A DNA stretch of 33,271 nt from Gemmobacter sp. (GTDB lineage Bacteria; Pseudomonadota; Alphaproteobacteria; Rhodobacterales; Rhodobacteraceae): the NCBI GenBank assembly GCA_030834485.1, contig JAUREX010000006.1, forward strand, positions 1 through 33,271, read 5' to 3'. Positions 18,264 to 28,750 of this stretch are shown one piece after another (positions within the stretch are counted from its first letter, which is position 1; the number at the start of each line of letters is the position of its first letter). The position numbers and the translations under genes were made by a program. Under the pieces are notes generated by a model. It was not told where the DNA came from. It searched no databases and was given only the letters and a program-made list of their open reading frames with translations.

Positions 18264-18899
18264 TCAGCGCGCGGAAAACCGAGCGATTACCGCGCGGAGC
18301 AGCGCATCTGCCTCGTGCCGGGCGGTCCGGTCGGCGCATTCTGGGCCGGCGCGGCCCTGCTCCATCGCGCCGGCATGCGCGACTCGGTCGCCGAGCGCAG
18401 CGGGCAGGATGTCGGCCCCGAGGCCCGCCGCGGCGGCGGCCATCTCGGCGCCGATCCGGCTCGAGGCGCGCAGGCGGTTGAGGACGATGACCGGCGCGCG
18501 CCCCTCGCGCGCGCAGAGGTCGAGCACCCCTTGCGTGGCCCAGAGATCGAGGGGCGAGGCCGCCACCGGCACCAGCACGAGGTCCGCCGCCCGAAGCGCG
18601 GGGCGCAGGTCGGCATCGATCCGCGGGGGCGTGTCGATCACGATCAGATCGGCCGTGGCGCGCAGGGCCGCGACCTCGCTCGCCACGCCCCAGGCCGAGG
18701 TCCGCAAGCAGCGCATCGTCCCCGCACGCCCCGCGGCGGCGCGCAGCGCGAACCACTGCCCGAGGCTGCCTTGCGGGTCGCTGTCGATCAGCGCGACGCC
18801 GAGCCCCTGGGCCGCCGCGCTGGCGGCGAGCGTCGCGGCAAGCGTCGTCTTGCCCGAGCCGCCCTTCTGCTGGGCGATGGTGAGGATGCGCGCGACCAT
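18264..18899 (-). CDS. ParA-family P-loop ATPase (orphan)
   Basis: MVARILTIAQQKGGSGKTTLAATLAASAAAQGLGVALIDSDPQGSLGQWF deviant Walker A, LIVIDTPP. Confidence 0.88.
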   Translation of the reverse strand: MVARILTIAQQKGGSGKTTLAATLAASAAAQGLGVALIDSDPQGSLGQWFALRAAAGRAGTMRCLRTSAWGVASEVAALRATADLIVIDTPPRIDADLRPALRAADLVLVPVAASPLDLWATQGVLDLCAREGRAPVIVLNRLRASSRIGAEMAAAAAGLGADILPAALGDRVAHAGAMEQGRAGPECADRTARHEADALLRAVIARFSAR

Positions 18900-18935
18900 G
18901 CTGCGGCGCAGCGTAACAGGGCCGCGCGCGAAAGC

Positions 18936-20543
18936 CTAGCCCCGGCGCAGAAACTCGACCAGCGCCGCGGTCGAGGGATCGGCCGCGGGTGCCGCCTCCG
19001 CGCGCCCCTCGACCAGCGGCAACAGCGCGACCGCGCGCTCCTTGCCGAGCTCCACACCCCACTGATCGAAGGAGTTGATCCCGAGGCAGACGCCCTCGAC
19101 GAAAACCCGATGCTCATAGAGCGCGACGATCTGGCCGAGCACGAAGGGCGTAAGCTGCGGATAGGCGAGCGTGACCGAAGGCCGGTTGCCCGGAAAGGCG
19201 CGGTGCGGCGCGAGACGGCGCGCCTCGGCCTCGGAGAGGCCCGCGCGGCGCATCAGCGCCTCGGCCTCGGCGTCGGAGCGGCCGCGCATCAGCGCCTCGG
19301 ACTGCGCGAGGCAGTTCGCGACGAGGATGCGGTGGTGATGGGCAAGTTCCGCCTCATGCCCGCGCGCCGCGATCAGGAATTCCGCGGGCACGATCTGCGT
19401 GCCCTGATGGAGAAGCTGGTGAAAGGCGTGCTGCCCGTTCGTGCCCGGCGCGCCCCAGACGACCGGCCCCGAGGCCACACCAAGCCGCGCGCCCGCCATG
19501 GTCACGCCCTTGCCGTTCGATTCCATTTCCAATTGCTGCAAATAGGCGGGCAGACGCGACAGGCGTTGGTCATAGGGCAACACCGCGCGGGTCGCATGGC
19601 CCGCGACCTGCGCGTGCCACATCCCGCTCAGCGCCAGCATCACCGGCATGTTGCGTGCAAGCGGCGCGGTGCGGAAATGGGCATCCATCGCCGCCGCCCC
19701 CGCGAGCATCTCGGCAAAGCGCGCAGGTCCGATCCCGATCATCAGCGCCAGCCCGACCGGCCCCCACATCGAATAGCGCCCGCCCACCCAGTCGCCAAAG
19801 CCGAAGACGCGCGCGGGGTCGATGCCGAAGCGGGCGGTGCGCTCGGTCGCCGACGACACGGCCGCCACCTGCAGCCCCACATCGCCCCCGCCCCGCACCA
19901 GCCAGTCGCGCACCGTCTCGGCGTTCGTCATCGTCTCGATGGTGGTGAAGGTCTTCGAGGCGACGATCACCAGCGTGCGCGCCGGATCGAGGCCGCGCAG
20001 GATGTCGGCCGCATGCGCGCCATCGACATTCGACAGGAAATGCAGCCGCGGCCCGTCGCCATAGGGCGCAAGTGCCGCCGCCGCCATCGCCGGCCCGAGG
20101 TCCGACCCCCCGATCCCGATGTTGACGACATCGCGCACGGGCCCCCCGGCCGCCGGATGCGCGCCCGCGCGCACCGCCTCGGCAAAGGCCGACATGCGCG
20201 CGAGCGTCGCGGTGATGCCGGGGCGGACATCCTCGCCCGCGACCACAAGCGGGGGGCCGGCGGGATCGCGCAGCGCCGTGTGCAGGACGGCGCGCCCCTC
20301 GGTCGCGTTGATGGGGCGGCCCGCGAACATCGCCTCGCGCGCAGCCCCGACGCCCGCAGCGTCGGCAAGCGCAACGAGGGCCGCGAGGGCCGCATCGTCG
20401 ATCCCGGTCTTCGAGGCATCGAGCAGCATGCCGTCGGCCTGAACCGAGAACCGCCCGACCCGGGCCGGATCGTCCATCAGCGCCAGGATCGGCCGGTCGC
20501 GGGTCGCGGCGTGAAGGGCGCGCAGGGTGCTCCAATCCGACAT
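18936..20543 (-). CDS. pgi: Glucose-6-phosphate isomerase
   Basis: [63 protein letters not shown]. Confidence 0.96.
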   Translation of the reverse strand: MSDWSTLRALHAATRDRPILALMDDPARVGRFSVQADGMLLDASKTGIDDAALAALVALADAAGVGAAREAMFAGRPINATEGRAVLHTALRDPAGPPLVVAGEDVRPGITATLARMSAFAEAVRAGAHPAAGGPVRDVVNIGIGGSDLGPAMAAAALAPYGDGPRLHFLSNVDGAHAADILRGLDPARTLVIVASKTFTTIETMTNAETVRDWLVRGGGDVGLQVAAVSSATERTARFGIDPARVFGFGDWVGGRYSMWGPVGLALMIGIGPARFAEMLAGAAAMDAHFRTAPLARNMPVMLALSGMWHAQVAGHATRAVLPYDQRLSRLPAYLQQLEMESNGKGVTMAGARLGVASGPVVWGAPGTNGQHAFHQLLHQGTQIVPAEFLIAARGHEAELAHHHRILVANCLAQSEALMRGRSDAEAEALMRRAGLSEAEARRLAPHRAFPGNRPSVTLAYPQLTPFVLGQIVALYEHRVFVEGVCLGINSFDQWGVELGKERAVALLPLVEGRAEAAPAADPSTAALVEFLRRG

Positions 20544-20544
20544 C

Positions 20545-21213
20545 TCAGACGCTCCAGTGCACGGTGGCGCGCGGCAGGATGGCCGCGACGGGGGCGATCT
20601 GCGGCGCGAGCCCCGCGGCGCGGTCAAGGGCCGCGCGCTTGTCCGCGCCGGTGATCGCCAGATGGATCGCCCCCGCCCCCGACAGCATCCGCGCGCTGAG
20701 GCTCAGCCGCGCCTCGGGCTGGCCGGGCGGGTGCAGGAGCATGAGGGGCGGCGCATCGGGCGCAAGTGCTGCGCCAAGCTCGGGCGCATCGGGAAAGAGC
20801 GAGGCCGTATGCATGTCCGCCCCCATCCCCGCAAGGAGGACCGCAGGCGGCAGATGCGGGCCGAGTTCGGCACCAAGCCGGGCCACCCCCTCGGCCGTGG
20901 GTGGCGCCAGCGCGAGCGACAGGATCCGCGCCGCCGCCGCCGGCCCCTGCCCCAGATGCGCGCGCAAGAGGCCCGTGTTCGACCGCGCATCCCCCTCGGG
21001 CACGCAGCGTTCATCGGCCGCAAAGACCGTCACCCGCGCCCAGTCGAGCGGCATCTGCGCCAGCCGCGCAAGGATCGGGGCGGGCGTCGTGCCGCCAGGC
21101 AGCGCGAGGCTCGCGCCGGCCCCGCGCGCAAGGGCCGCGCCCAGATCGGCCGCGATCGCCGCTGCGGCCCCCTCGGCCCAGGCGTCGCGGTCGGGATAGG
21201 CGCGCAGCATCAT
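20545..21213 (-). CDS. pgl: 6-phosphogluconolactonase
   Basis: [49 protein letters not shown]. Confidence 0.93.
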   Translation of the reverse strand: MMLRAYPDRDAWAEGAAAAIAADLGAALARGAGASLALPGGTTPAPILARLAQMPLDWARVTVFAADERCVPEGDARSNTGLLRAHLGQGPAAAARILSLALAPPTAEGVARLGAELGPHLPPAVLLAGMGADMHTASLFPDAPELGAALAPDAPPLMLLHPPGQPEARLSLSARMLSGAGAIHLAITGADKRAALDRAAGLAPQIAPVAAILPRATVHWSV

Positions 21214-22634
21214 GGCGCGATGGCGCGCCAGCGCCGCCCGTCGCGGTGCAAGAGCGCGAGCGCCTCGTCCGGGCCGGCGCTGCCCTGATCATAGGGGGCG
21301 GGGGCGTCGGTCGCGGCAGCGAGGATCGGGTCGATCCAGGCCCAGGCGGCCTCGACCTCATCCCCGCGCATGAAGAGGGTCTGGTTGCCGCGCATCACGT
21401 CCATGATCAGCCGCTCATAGGCGTCGGGCATATCGGTGCCCTCGGCGCCCAGCGCCTCGGCGAAGGACATGTCGAGCGGCACCTGCACCAGTCGCATCCC
21501 GCCCGGCCCCGGTTCCTTGATCATGACCGAGAGGTTCATCCCCTCATTCGGCTGCAGCCGGATCGAGAGGACATTGCCCCGCCAGCCCGGGGCGTCGTCG
21601 AAGATGAAATGCGGCGGGTCGCGGAAGGTGATCGCGATCTCGGAGGCGCGCGCGCGCAGCCGCTTGCCCGTGCGCAGATAGAAGGGCGTGCCCTTCCAGC
21701 GCCAGTTCGAGATGCCGCATTTGAGCGCGACGAAGCTTTCGGTCACGCTCCGGCGGTTGCCCGCATCGGAGCGGTAATCGGGGCCCTCGGGCCCGGCGCG
21801 ATACTGGCCGCGCACGATGTCGGACGGGCGCACCGGATCGAGCGCGCGGATCACCTTGAGCTTCTCGTCGCGCACCGCGTCGGGGTCGAAGTGATAGGGC
21901 GGCTCCATCGCGATCAGGCACAGAAGCTGCATCATGTGGTTCTGCACCATGTCGCGCAGCGCGCCCGAGCCGTCGTAATAGGCCCCCCGCCCGCCGACGC
22001 CCACCGTCTCGGCGACGGTGATCTGGACATGATCGACATAGCGCGCATTCCACAGCGGCTCGAACAGGATGTTGGCAAAGCGCACCGCCATCAGGTTCTG
22101 GACCGTCTCCTTGCCGAGGTAATGGTCGATCCGGTAGATCTGCCGCTCCTCGAAATGCCGCGCGAGGGTGGCGTTGAGGGCGCGCGCCGTCTGCAGGTCG
22201 TGGCCGAAGGGCTTTTCGACGACGATGCGCGCATCGGGGCCGGCGATGCCATGGGCGTGCAGACGCTCGGCCAGCGCGCCGAAGAGGTCGGGGGCGACCG
22301 AGAAATAGTAGGCCTGCACCACATCGCGCCGCACCGCGCCCGCAAGTGCCGCCCAGCCCGCGCTGCCGCGCGCATCGAGCGCGACATAATCGACGCGCGC
22401 AAGGAAGGCCTCCGTGCCCTCGGCGGCGGCGGGCAGGGCGGCGCGCACCCAGTCGCGGAACTCGGCTGGGCCCTGTTCGGCCCGCGCGGCGCCGATCACG
22501 CGGCTTTCGGGCGGGATCTGGCCGGCCTGCCAGCGCTGCCAGAGGGCGGGCCAGATCTTGCGCCGCGCGAGATCGCCCGAGGCGCCGAAGATGACGAGGT
22601 CGAACGGCTCGACCGGAATGACGCGCGAAACCAT
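21210..22634 (-). CDS. zwf: Glucose-6-phosphate 1-dehydrogenase
   Basis: DLVIFGASGDLARRKIWPAL, RIDHYLGKETVQNLMAVRFAN, VEKPFGHD; ATGA overlap with pgl. Confidence 0.96.
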   Translation of the reverse strand: MVSRVIPVEPFDLVIFGASGDLARRKIWPALWQRWQAGQIPPESRVIGAARAEQGPAEFRDWVRAALPAAAEGTEAFLARVDYVALDARGSAGWAALAGAVRRDVVQAYYFSVAPDLFGALAERLHAHGIAGPDARIVVEKPFGHDLQTARALNATLARHFEERQIYRIDHYLGKETVQNLMAVRFANILFEPLWNARYVDHVQITVAETVGVGGRGAYYDGSGALRDMVQNHMMQLLCLIAMEPPYHFDPDAVRDEKLKVIRALDPVRPSDIVRGQYRAGPEGPDYRSDAGNRRSVTESFVALKCGISNWRWKGTPFYLRTGKRLRARASEIAITFRDPPHFIFDDAPGWRGNVLSIRLQPNEGMNLSVMIKEPGPGGMRLVQVPLDMSFAEALGAEGTDMPDAYERLIMDVMRGNQTLFMRGDEVEAAWAWIDPILAAATDAPAPYDQGSAGPDEALALLHRDGRRWRAIAP

Positions 22635-22737
22635 CCGAAATACCCTGCGCCGCGCGGCCTCTGGCGGCGTTCGGGCAGGTTCTAGCCGCGCCGCAGCGTC
22701 TTGTCCACGCGCGCGTCGGGTCTTGCGCGCGTCGGGT

Positions 22738-23442
22738 TCAGCGGCGGCCGGCGCCCGCGATCTCGGCCGCGATGGCGCGCGCGGCCGCGGCGGGGTCGGC
22801 GGCCTGCCAGACCGGACGGCCCACCACGAGGTGGTCGGCCCCCGACCCGATCGCCTCGGCAGGGGTCATGATGCGCTTCTGGTCGCCCGCCGGGCTGCCC
22901 GTGGGCCGCACCCCCGGTGTCACGATCAGCCGCCCCGCCGCCTCGGGCAGGGCGCGGATCGCCGCGATCTCGTGCGGGCTCGCGATCACGCCGTCGGCGC
23001 CGGCGGCAAGCGCGCGCGCGGCGCGTTCGCGCGCGATCTCGGCCACACTGCCCGGGCGGATCAGGTTGGCGTCGAGGTCGGCCCGGTCGAGCGAGGTCAG
23101 CACCGTCACCGCGAGGATCTTCAGATCATGCGCCCCGCGCCCCTCTGCCGCGGCCGCGACCACCTGCGGATCGCCGTGCACGGTCAGGAAATCGAGGCCA
23201 AGCCGCGCGATCCCGCGCACGGCGGCCTCGATCGTGGCGCCGATGTCGAAAAGCTTGAGGTCGAGGAAGATGCGCTTGCCGTGGTCGTCCTTGAGTTCGC
23301 GCGCGAGCGCGAGCCCGCCCCCCGTCAGCATCCCGAGGCCGATCTTGTAGAACGACACCGAATCGCCCAGCCGCTCGGTCAGCGCGAGCCCCGCGAGGAC
23401 ATCGCCCACATCAAGCGCCACGATCAGCCGGTCGTCCGCCAT
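22738..23442 (-). CDS. pyrF: Orotidine 5'-phosphate decarboxylase
   Basis: LIVALDVGDVLAGLALTERLGDSVSFYKIGLGML, IFLDLKLFDIGATIEAAVRGIARLG, VTPGVRPTG. Confidence 0.95.
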   Translation of the reverse strand: MADDRLIVALDVGDVLAGLALTERLGDSVSFYKIGLGMLTGGGLALARELKDDHGKRIFLDLKLFDIGATIEAAVRGIARLGLDFLTVHGDPQVVAAAAEGRGAHDLKILAVTVLTSLDRADLDANLIRPGSVAEIARERAARALAAGADGVIASPHEIAAIRALPEAAGRLIVTPGVRPTGSPAGDQKRIMTPAEAIGSGADHLVVGRPVWQAADPAAAARAIAAEIAGAGRR

Positions 23443-23506
23443 GCCCTGCCCCCCTTGCTGCCGGGGCGCGCCCTAGCACGGCTCGCGCGCCCCCGCAAAG
23501 CCCCCC

Positions 23507-25990
23507 TCAGAGGTCGAGCGCGACGCCCCTGCGCTTCGCGCTCTCGATCACCGCCTCGCGCAGGGCGGCGTGGCGCGCGATCAGGGCGCGAAAGCGCCCC
23601 TCGTCGAGGACAAGCAGCGTCGAATGCGCGATGGCCGTCACCTGCGGGCGGATGCGCCCCTTCGTCAGCATCGCGATCTGCCCGAACATCTCGCCCCGAC
23701 CGAGGCGCGTCTTCTGCCCCGCGACCTCGACCTCGACCGCGCCCGAGGCGATGAAATGCACCCGCCGCATCGGCGCGCCGCGCCGCTGCACGATCGTGCC
23801 GGGCACCACCTGCCGGGTCGAGAGCGCGCGCAAGAGGCGCCGGCGCTGGGTCGCGTCCATGTCGGCAAAAAGCGGGAACTGCCGCACAAGCTCGGCCTTC
23901 TGCACCGCGAGGTCGAGTTGGAGCCGCGCGCCGAGGCCCGTGCGCTCGGCCGCGATGCGCGATTTCAGCCGCGCATGAAGCTCAGGCCCGATCAGCCCGT
24001 CGTCCATCAGCGCGTCGTATTCGCTCTCCTCGAAGCGCAGCGCGATGCGGCGGATGTAGCGCCGCTCGAGCTCCTCGGCATAGCCCGGAAACTGCAGCCG
24101 CAGCCCCTCGAGCGCGCTGTCGACCTCTTCCTCGCGCCGCGAGAGGAGTTCGTGGAGCAACTCGGCCACGCGCCGGCCGTGGATGCGCAGGATGCGCCCG
24201 TCGATGAAGCCGTGCAGCGCGCGCAGGATCATGCGCTGATCGATCAGCGTCTCGAAGCGGTCCGCCGTCATCCGCCCGAGCGGCCCCGAGATGCCGAGGC
24301 GGTTGTGCAGGAACACCGCCACCCGCTGCGCCCGCCCCGACCCGAGGCTGCGCCGCCCGGCCTCGCGATAGGCGTTGCGCCCGCCGGCCCGCGTCGCCTC
24401 GATCAGCCGGTCGGCGTCCGAGAGCATCGCATCGACGACCCGGGTCGAGATCACCTGCTCGCGGAACTTCTCGAGGATCATCTCGCGCTCGCGCCCCGCG
24501 AGCGCGACAAGGCCGAGCGTGATGCGGTCGCGGTCGAGGATCCCCTCGCCGCGCTCGGCATCCTCGACCGCACGGTCGAGCCGCTCGGCAAAGCGCTTGG
24601 CCTCGGCGCGCACGATCTCCTTGCCGAGCGCATGGTCCTGCGCGGTCGTGGACACCTGCTCGCGCACGGTCTGGAGCGCGACCGCGATCACCTGATTGGC
24701 GAGTGCGGTATCGAGCGGCGGCAGCCGGTCGAGGCCGAGCCTGCGGATCACGAGGCGCAGCGTCGCGCCCTGCACGAAGAGGGTGAAGAGGGTGAAGCCC
24801 GTCGCGAGGATCCCCACGAGGCGCTTGACCTCGGGCGCGACCTGCGGGTTCTCGGTGACCGCAAGCGCGAGCACGAGCGTCACCGCCCCGCGCAGCCCGC
24901 CCCACAGGATCGCGAGGCGATAGGGCCGCTCGACCCTCGGCGACAGGCGCAGCCACGCCAGCACCGGCAGCATCCCCGACAGCACGAGAACCCGCGCCGC
25001 CATCGCCGCGAGGACGACGACCGCCACGAGCGCAAGATCGGTCGGCCGCGCCTCTGCCATGAGCCGCGGGATGATGAGGGCCGCGAGCAGGAAGATGAGC
25101 GCGCCCGCCCAATGCGCGAGCATGTCCCACACGCCGCGCAGATAGGTCCAGACGGCGGGCGCCATCCGCCCCGGCCCGGTGAGGTTGAGCGTGAGGCCCG
25201 CGACCACCACCGCGATCACGCCCGAGACGCCAAGCCCGCGCTCGGCCAAAAGATAGGCGACATAGGGCAACGCCACGCTGAGCGAGACCTGCGCCGCCGG
25301 AAAGCGCGCGACCGCGGCGATGAGCGTGACGCCCGCCCGCGCCAGCGCCCAGCCCGCGACCGCCCCCCCGATCAGGAGCCAGGGAAAACCCATGAGGATG
25401 TCGCGCAGCGTCGGATCGGGCACGCCCGACATCACGAAGGTCAGGAAGAAGCCGAATAGCGCGATGGCCGCGGCATCGTTGAGCAGGCTCTCGCCCTCGA
25501 CGATGCGCGCCAGCCGCCCCGGTGCCCCGATCGAGCGAAAGATGCTCACGACCGCCGAGGGGTCGGTCGTCGAGACGATCGCGCCGATCAGAAGGCACGC
25601 GACCGGCGCAAGCCCCGTGACGGGCACGAGCGCGAAGCCGACCGCGAGCGTCGCCACCACCACCGCGACCACCGCGAGCACGAGGATCGGCACCCAATCG
25701 TCGAGCATCCGCCTGAGATTGAGGCCGAGCGCCACCTGAAAGAGAAGCGTCGGCAGAAAGACAAAGAGCAGCAGGTCCGAGCGCACCGGCGCGGCGAGAA
25801 AGCCGAGCGCCTCGGAGCCCGCCGGATCGGCAAGCGTCCCGCCCGCAAGCGTCGCCGCAACCCCAATCAGCGCCCCGATCAGCGCGAGCACGACCGAGAA
25901 CGGCAGCCGCAACCGGTCGGCGACCGGCTCGGCCAGCCCGATGATGAGGAAAAGCCCCGCGAAGGCCGCGACGATCGAGACGGGTTCCAT
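23507..25990 (-). CDS. CPA1-family Na+/H+ antiporter with C-terminal cyclic-nucleotide-binding-like domain
   Basis: 827 aa; N-terminal NhaP-like transporter (GAIVSTTDPSAVVSIFRSIGAPGRLARIVEGESLLNDAAAIALFGFF), C-terminal FPLFADMDATQRRRLLRALS...PMRRVHFIASGAVEVEVAGQKTRLGRGEMFGQIAML. Confidence 0.88.
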   Translation of the reverse strand: MEPVSIVAAFAGLFLIIGLAEPVADRLRLPFSVVLALIGALIGVAATLAGGTLADPAGSEALGFLAAPVRSDLLLFVFLPTLLFQVALGLNLRRMLDDWVPILVLAVVAVVVATLAVGFALVPVTGLAPVACLLIGAIVSTTDPSAVVSIFRSIGAPGRLARIVEGESLLNDAAAIALFGFFLTFVMSGVPDPTLRDILMGFPWLLIGGAVAGWALARAGVTLIAAVARFPAAQVSLSVALPYVAYLLAERGLGVSGVIAVVVAGLTLNLTGPGRMAPAVWTYLRGVWDMLAHWAGALIFLLAALIIPRLMAEARPTDLALVAVVVLAAMAARVLVLSGMLPVLAWLRLSPRVERPYRLAILWGGLRGAVTLVLALAVTENPQVAPEVKRLVGILATGFTLFTLFVQGATLRLVIRRLGLDRLPPLDTALANQVIAVALQTVREQVSTTAQDHALGKEIVRAEAKRFAERLDRAVEDAERGEGILDRDRITLGLVALAGREREMILEKFREQVISTRVVDAMLSDADRLIEATRAGGRNAYREAGRRSLGSGRAQRVAVFLHNRLGISGPLGRMTADRFETLIDQRMILRALHGFIDGRILRIHGRRVAELLHELLSRREEEVDSALEGLRLQFPGYAEELERRYIRRIALRFEESEYDALMDDGLIGPELHARLKSRIAAERTGLGARLQLDLAVQKAELVRQFPLFADMDATQRRRLLRALSTRQVVPGTIVQRRGAPMRRVHFIASGAVEVEVAGQKTRLGRGEMFGQIAMLTKGRIRPQVTAIAHSTLLVLDEGRFRALIARHAALREAVIESAKRRGVALDL

Positions 25991-26044
25991 GCCGCGAAGA
26001 TAGCGCCGCCCCGGCGCGAAAGACAGGGTGCGGGGGGCGCGAAC

Positions 26045-26545
26045 TCAGTGTCTGGGGGGGTATTTCGCGCGCAGCGCCGTGGCGACGGCGGGCGGGACGA
26101 ACTTGCCGACATCGCCCCCGAGGCGCGCGATCTCCTTGACGAGCTTCGACGCGATCGCCTGGCGCTGCGCGTCGGCCATCAGGAAGACCGTCTCGATGCG
26201 CGCATCAAGGGCGCGGTTCATCCCGACCATCTGGAACTCGTATTCGAAATCCGCCACCGCGCGCAGCCCGCGGATGATGACGCCCGCGCCGACGTCGCGG
26301 GCGCAATCCACGAGCAGGTTCTCGAACGGGTGGGCGATGATCTCGACCCCGGTCGCGGCCGCGAGGGGGCGGCATTCCGCCTCGACCATCGCCACCCGCT
26401 CCTCGAGCGGAAAGAGCGGGCCCTTGTCGCGGTTGATCGCGACGCCGATCACCAGCCTGTCCACCAGCCGCGCCGCCCGCCCGATGATGTCGATGTGCCC
26501 GAGCGTCACCGGGTCGAAGGTGCCCGGGTAAAGTCCGATCCTCAT
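26045..26545 (-). CDS. coaD: Phosphopantetheine adenylyltransferase
   Basis: MRIGLYPGTFDPVTLGHIDIIGRAARLVDRLVIGVAIN, IIRGLRAVADFEYEFQMVGMNRAL. Confidence 0.96.
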   Translation of the reverse strand: MRIGLYPGTFDPVTLGHIDIIGRAARLVDRLVIGVAINRDKGPLFPLEERVAMVEAECRPLAAATGVEIIAHPFENLLVDCARDVGAGVIIRGLRAVADFEYEFQMVGMNRALDARIETVFLMADAQRQAIASKLVKEIARLGGDVGKFVPPAVATALRAKYPPRH

Positions 26546-26608
26546 GTCAGCCCCTCTGCGGCGCCGCCTCCGTGGCGCCCTGCCTGTCGAGCGCCGACGC
26601 ACCTTGCG

Positions 26609-27043
26609 TCAGAACCCCTTGATCATCCCCTCGAGCGCATCCATCTCGGCCCCGAGTTCGTCAAGGCGCGCCTTGACGACATCCCCGATCGAGATGAGCC
26701 CGACCATCTCACCCCCCTCGAGCACCGGCATGTGGCGAAAGCGCCCCGCCGTCATGCGCTCGAGCACGCTCTGGGCCGTGTCGGCGGGCGCGCAGGTCAC
26801 GATCGCGCGCGTCATCACCTCGCCGACCGTCCGCCCGAGGCACGCGGGCCCCCGCGCGGCCAGTTCGCGCACGATGTCGCGCTCCGACACGATCCCCTCG
26901 ACATCCGCGCCCGTCCGGCTGACGACGAGGGCGCCGATGCGCCGCTCAGCCATCGCCGCCACCGCCGCATCGAGCCCCGCCGCGGGCGCGATCGTCGCGA
27001 CCCCGCCCGCCGCCTTCGACTTCATGATCTGCTGCACGATCAT
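26609..27043 (-). CDS. CBS-domain pair protein
   Basis: 144 aa; two CBS repeats (RRIGALVVSRTGADVEGIVSERDIVRELA; RFRHMPVLEGGEMVGLISIGDVVKARLDEL). Confidence 0.88.
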   Translation of the reverse strand: MIVQQIMKSKAAGGVATIAPAAGLDAAVAAMAERRIGALVVSRTGADVEGIVSERDIVRELAARGPACLGRTVGEVMTRAIVTCAPADTAQSVLERMTAGRFRHMPVLEGGEMVGLISIGDVVKARLDELGAEMDALEGMIKGF

Positions 27044-27228
27044 CGCTTCTCCCCGCCCGTTTGTGTGTGTCTTTCCTCTCCGTCCCTTCGGTCTTTCCCC
27101 GCCAGCGTTCTTCGATGCAGGGCGACTGTCAAGCTGTCACGACGTCAACCCCGCATGTTTCCGCCTTGGGCCTTTCGCCGGTCGCGGCGCGCGGCTATTG
27201 TTCCGCCGGTCTGAAGATGGAGCCCCCG

Positions 27229-28728
27229 ATGAAGGATCTTTCCCACTGGATGAACGGCGCGCAGGTCGCCGGCACGTCGGGCCGTTTCGGCGACGTGTTC
27301 AACCCCGCGACCGGCGAGGTGCAGGCCCGCGTGCCGCTCGCCTCCAGGGCCGAGCTCGACGCGGCGGTGGTGGCGGCGGCGGCGGCGCAGCCGAAATGGG
27401 CCGCGACCAACCCGCAGCGGCGCGCGCGCGTGATGATGGAGTTCGTCCGCCTCGTGAACCGCGACATGGACAAGCTCGCCGAGGTGCTGAGCGCCGAGCA
27501 CGGCAAGACCTTCGCCGATTCGAAGGGCGACATCCAGCGCGGGGTCGAGGTGGTCGAGTTCTGCATCGGCGCGCCGCATCTGCTCAAGGGCGAGTTCACC
27601 GACAGCGCGGGGCCAGGGATCGACCTCTATTCGCTGCGCCAGCCGCTCGGCGTGGTGGCGGGCATCACGCCCTTCAACTTCCCCGCCATGATCCCGATGT
27701 GGAAGCTCGCCCCCGCCATCGTCTGCGGCAACGCGATGATCCTCAAGCCCTCCGAGCGCGACCCCTCGGTGCCGCTCATGCTCGCCCAACTCATGCAGGA
27801 GGCGGGGCTGCCCGACGGGATCCTGCAGGTCGTGAACGGAGACAAGGAGGTCGTGGACGCGATCCTCGACAACCCGGTGATCCAGGCCGTGGGCTTCGTC
27901 GGATCAACCCCCATCGCGCATTACATCTATTCGCGCGGCTGCGCGGCCGGCAAGCGCGTGCAATGCTTCGGCGGCGCCAAGAACCACATGATCATCATGC
28001 CCGACGCCGACCTCGACCAGGCGGCGGACGCCCTTGTCGGCGCAGGCTATGGCGCGGCAGGTGAGCGGTGCATGGCGATCTCGGTCGCGGTGCCGGTCGG
28101 CGACAAGACCGCCGACGCGCTGATGGAGCGCCTCGTGCCCAAGGTCGAGAAGCTGCGCGTCGGCCCCTGGACGGCGGGCGCCGACATCGACTATGGCCCG
28201 GTCGTCACCGCGGCCGCCAAGGCCAACATCCTGCGGCTGGTGGAAACGGGCGTGGCGCAGGGCGCGAAGCTCCGGGTCGACGGGCGCAACTTCAGCCTTC
28301 AGGGCTACGAGAAGGGCTTTTTCGTGGGCCCGCATCTTTTCGACCATGTGACGCCCGAGATGGACATCTATCGCACCGAGATCTTCGGGCCGGTCCTCTC
28401 GACCGTGCGCGCGCAGAGCTATGAAGAGGCGCTGAAGCTTGCGATGGACCATGAATACGGCAACGGCATCGCGATCTTCACCCGCGACGGCGACACGGCG
28501 CGCGATTTCGTCAACCGCGTGAATGTGGGCATGGTCGGGGTCAACTTCCCGATCCCGGTGCCGCTGGCCTACCACACCTTCGGGGGCTGGAAGAAATCCT
28601 CGTTCGGCGACCTCAACCAGCACGGGCCGGACGCGTTCCGCTTCTACACCCGCACCAAGACGGTGACGGCGCGCTGGCCCTCGGGCATCAAGGAAGGTGC
28701 CGCCTTCAACTTCAAGCAGATGGACTGA
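27229..28728 (+). CDS. mmsA: Methylmalonate-semialdehyde dehydrogenase (CoA-acylating)
   Basis: WMNGAQVAGTSGRFGDVFNPATGEVQARVPLAS, GITPFNFPAMIPMWKLAPAIVCGNAMILKPSERDPS, GAGYGAAGERCMAISVAVPVG active Cys. Confidence 0.95.
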   Translation: MKDLSHWMNGAQVAGTSGRFGDVFNPATGEVQARVPLASRAELDAAVVAAAAAQPKWAATNPQRRARVMMEFVRLVNRDMDKLAEVLSAEHGKTFADSKGDIQRGVEVVEFCIGAPHLLKGEFTDSAGPGIDLYSLRQPLGVVAGITPFNFPAMIPMWKLAPAIVCGNAMILKPSERDPSVPLMLAQLMQEAGLPDGILQVVNGDKEVVDAILDNPVIQAVGFVGSTPIAHYIYSRGCAAGKRVQCFGGAKNHMIIMPDADLDQAADALVGAGYGAAGERCMAISVAVPVGDKTADALMERLVPKVEKLRVGPWTAGADIDYGPVVTAAAKANILRLVETGVAQGAKLRVDGRNFSLQGYEKGFFVGPHLFDHVTPEMDIYRTEIFGPVLSTVRAQSYEEALKLAMDHEYGNGIAIFTRDGDTARDFVNRVNVGMVGVNFPIPVPLAYHTFGGWKKSSFGDLNQHGPDAFRFYTRTKTVTARWPSGIKEGAAFNFKQMD

Positions 28729-28750
28729 CGCCCAAGGCCTGGGAGACGGG

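Noticed and set aside
18315-20654. 779-aa plus-strand ORF
   Set aside because: Antisense to parA and pgi, whose translations match known families; Arg/Pro/Gly-rich composition typical of shadow ORFs in high-GC DNA
20766-22685. 639-aa plus-strand ORF
   Set aside because: Antisense shadow of pgl/zwf; no recognisable motif
23570-25459. 629-aa plus-strand ORF
   Set aside because: Antisense shadow of the antiporter gene; low-complexity Arg/His/Asp-rich translation
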